NCBI RefSeq assembly: GCF_018138715.1
Contig: NZ_JAGSHX010000006.1
Location: 1,798,001 to 1,862,000, forward strand
DNA from: Streptomyces asiaticus
GTDB lineage: Bacteria > Actinomycetota > Actinomycetes > Streptomycetales > Streptomycetaceae
Direction of reading: 5' to 3'
Length of the DNA: 64,000 bases
Part shown: positions 63,219-64,000 of the stretch, one piece after another
Layout: every line of letters starts with the position of its first letter
Numbering within the stretch: the first letter of the stretch is position 1
Program-made: the position numbers and the translations under genes
Notes under the pieces: generated by a model
The model's database searches: none
What the model saw: the letters and a program-made list of their open reading frames with translations, nothing else
Told to the model about the DNA's origin: nothing

Positions 63219-63253
63219 TTGCCTCTGAGGCAAACTTTTTGCCTCAGAGGTCA
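63219..63253. promoter_or_regulatory. Paired operator ahead of the XRE-cupin regulator
   Basis: TTGCCTC-T-GAGGCAA (63219-63233, perfect) is followed by TTGCCTC-A-GAGGTCA (63239-63253). The centres are 20 bases apart, or two helical turns, just ahead of the regulator start. Cooperative autoregulation is likely. Confidence 0.8.
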
Positions 63254-63273
63254 GGGCTGGCTATACCGGAGAT

Positions 63274-63951
63274 ATGAACCCGCTCCCCCACGGGCCCGCC
63301 GAGTGGCCCACGGGCGGGCCGGCCGACGGTGACGCCGGCGGACCGTCCGCCGAGCTGCCCACTGTCGCTCCCCGCCTTCGTGACCTGCGGCGACGCAGCG
63401 GTCTGACCCTCGAGGCCGCCGCCCATCGCGTGGGGCTCTCCCCCGCGCATCTGTCCCGGCTGGAGACGGGCCGTCGCCAGCCCTCGCTCCCGATGCTGCT
63501 GACCCTGGCACGTACGTACGGAACCACGGTATCCGACCTGCTGGGCGAGGTGCCCGCGGAGCGGGATCCGGTCGTACGCGCCGACCGCATGGAGGCGCAG
63601 GAGGCGGGCGGCTGGACCTACTGGCAGGCCGGCGGCTCCGGCCGGGCCATGCAGGCGCTGCGGCTGCACGTACCGGAGCGCTCCGCCGCCCAGGAGGACC
63701 TGGTGCGGGTCCACCCCGGCGAGGAGTGGCTCTACGTCCTGGGGGGCCGGCTGCGGCTCACGCTCGGCGAGACCGTGCACGCCCTCTCCGCGGGCGACGC
63801 GGCCCATTTCGACTCGCTCACCCCGCACCGCATCGCCGCCGCCTCGCCCGGCGGCGTGGATCTGCTCTTCGTCCACACGCTGCTCCAGAGCGGCGCGGCC
63901 GAGCTGTGTCTCGGTGACGCCGCTCACCGAGGAAGGCCCGGTATGCCATGA
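63274..63951 (+). CDS. XRE-family regulator with cupin domain
   Basis: A 225-residue regulator. Residues 30-90 are an HTH_3 domain (RLRDLRRRSGLTLEAAAHRVGLSPAHLSRL). A cupin sensor domain is at 115-205 (VHPGEEWLYVLGGRLRLTLG, with HFDSLTPHR). It overlaps the next gene by four bases (ATGA), so it likely controls that gene together with itself. Confidence 0.92.
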   Translation: MNPLPHGPAEWPTGGPADGDAGGPSAELPTVAPRLRDLRRRSGLTLEAAAHRVGLSPAHLSRLETGRRQPSLPMLLTLARTYGTTVSDLLGEVPAERDPVVRADRMEAQEAGGWTYWQAGGSGRAMQALRLHVPERSAAQEDLVRVHPGEEWLYVLGGRLRLTLGETVHALSAGDAAHFDSLTPHRIAAASPGGVDLLFVHTLLQSGAAELCLGDAAHRGRPGMP

Positions 63952-64000
63952 AGGACGGGAACGACATGAGCGCGACCGATGCGACCGATGCGACCGATGT
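63948..64000 (+). CDS. Start of an unidentified gene (cut by window edge)
   Basis: ATG 63948 overlaps the regulator stop. Only MKDGNDMSATDATDATD is visible, coded in part by tandem GCGACCGAT units. The product cannot be named. Confidence 0.5.
   Translation, partial: MKDGNDMSATDATDATD

Overview
The window is about 72 percent GC, with actinobacterial gene families and start/stop usage throughout. Several families are typical of Streptomyces: a SAV_2336-type protein, an RNase Sa-like secreted guanyl ribonuclease, a gluABCD transporter, a fused PcaD-PcaC protein and many short GC-rich intergenic repeats. I read it as a chromosomal segment of a Streptomyces or close relative. I cannot name the species.

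Layout. 1-6.4 kb is a scarred region. It holds a glycerate kinase (cut by the window edge), a 3'-truncated TnpB-related gene, an ADP-ribosylglycohydrolase, a VOC remnant, an IS5-family element with a frameshifted transposase, an oxidoreductase/HxlR divergent pair, and a second, inverted remnant of the same IS. 6.4-10.2 kb has a membrane protein, a sirtuin deacylase, and two alkylation-repair genes (Ogt and an Ada-AlkA fusion). 10.3-18.8 kb is a four-gene, same-strand locus: a Trypco1-like protein, a trypsin-VMAP protein, a MoxR ATPase, and a 1559-residue vWA/pseudokinase/zinc-ribbon/pseudokinase/ParA-like protein. It matches the architecture of VMAP ternary biological-conflict systems, and it is the most interesting part of the window.

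18.8-25 kb has a hydroxymethylbilane synthase, an FAD oxidoreductase, an inositol-phosphatase-like protein, an MFS exporter and a methyltransferase broken by an in-frame stop. 25.1-29.7 kb is a tightly coupled operon for reductive pyrimidine (or hydantoin) catabolism: C-N hydrolase, aminotransferase, dihydropyrimidinase and a luciferase-like oxidoreductase. 29.7-30.35 kb is a long imperfect inverted repeat without genes. 30.3-42.6 kb has a repeat-rich protein of unknown function, a MarR-MFS-isochorismatase set, gamma-glutamyltransferase, a drug-type ABC exporter with a TetR regulator, and a secreted alpha/beta hydrolase.

42.6-45.8 kb is a glutamate-type ABC uptake operon (gluABCD order). It is followed by an intergenic block of 13 tandem hairpin units. 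46.5-51.8 kb has a DUF6278-like protein, a secreted SGNH hydrolase, exonuclease III, a metallo-hydrolase and the PcaL-type fusion. 51.9-57.9 kb is a sugar ABC operon (GntR regulator, binding protein, permease, ATPase) followed by a ROK kinase and a membrane protein. 58-64 kb has a HAAS-type membrane protein, a TetR regulator, a PheC-like secreted protein, KDPG aldolase plus KDG kinase, the secreted RNase and an XRE-cupin regulator with a paired operator.

Two themes recur. Many adjacent genes overlap by 1-4 bases (TGATG, ATGA), so translation is probably coupled. Several genes end in short tandem duplications that carry the stop codon (hemC, the SGNH hydrolase, the sugar ABC ATPase, the PcaL-type gene). 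No tRNA, rRNA or CRISPR array was recognised.
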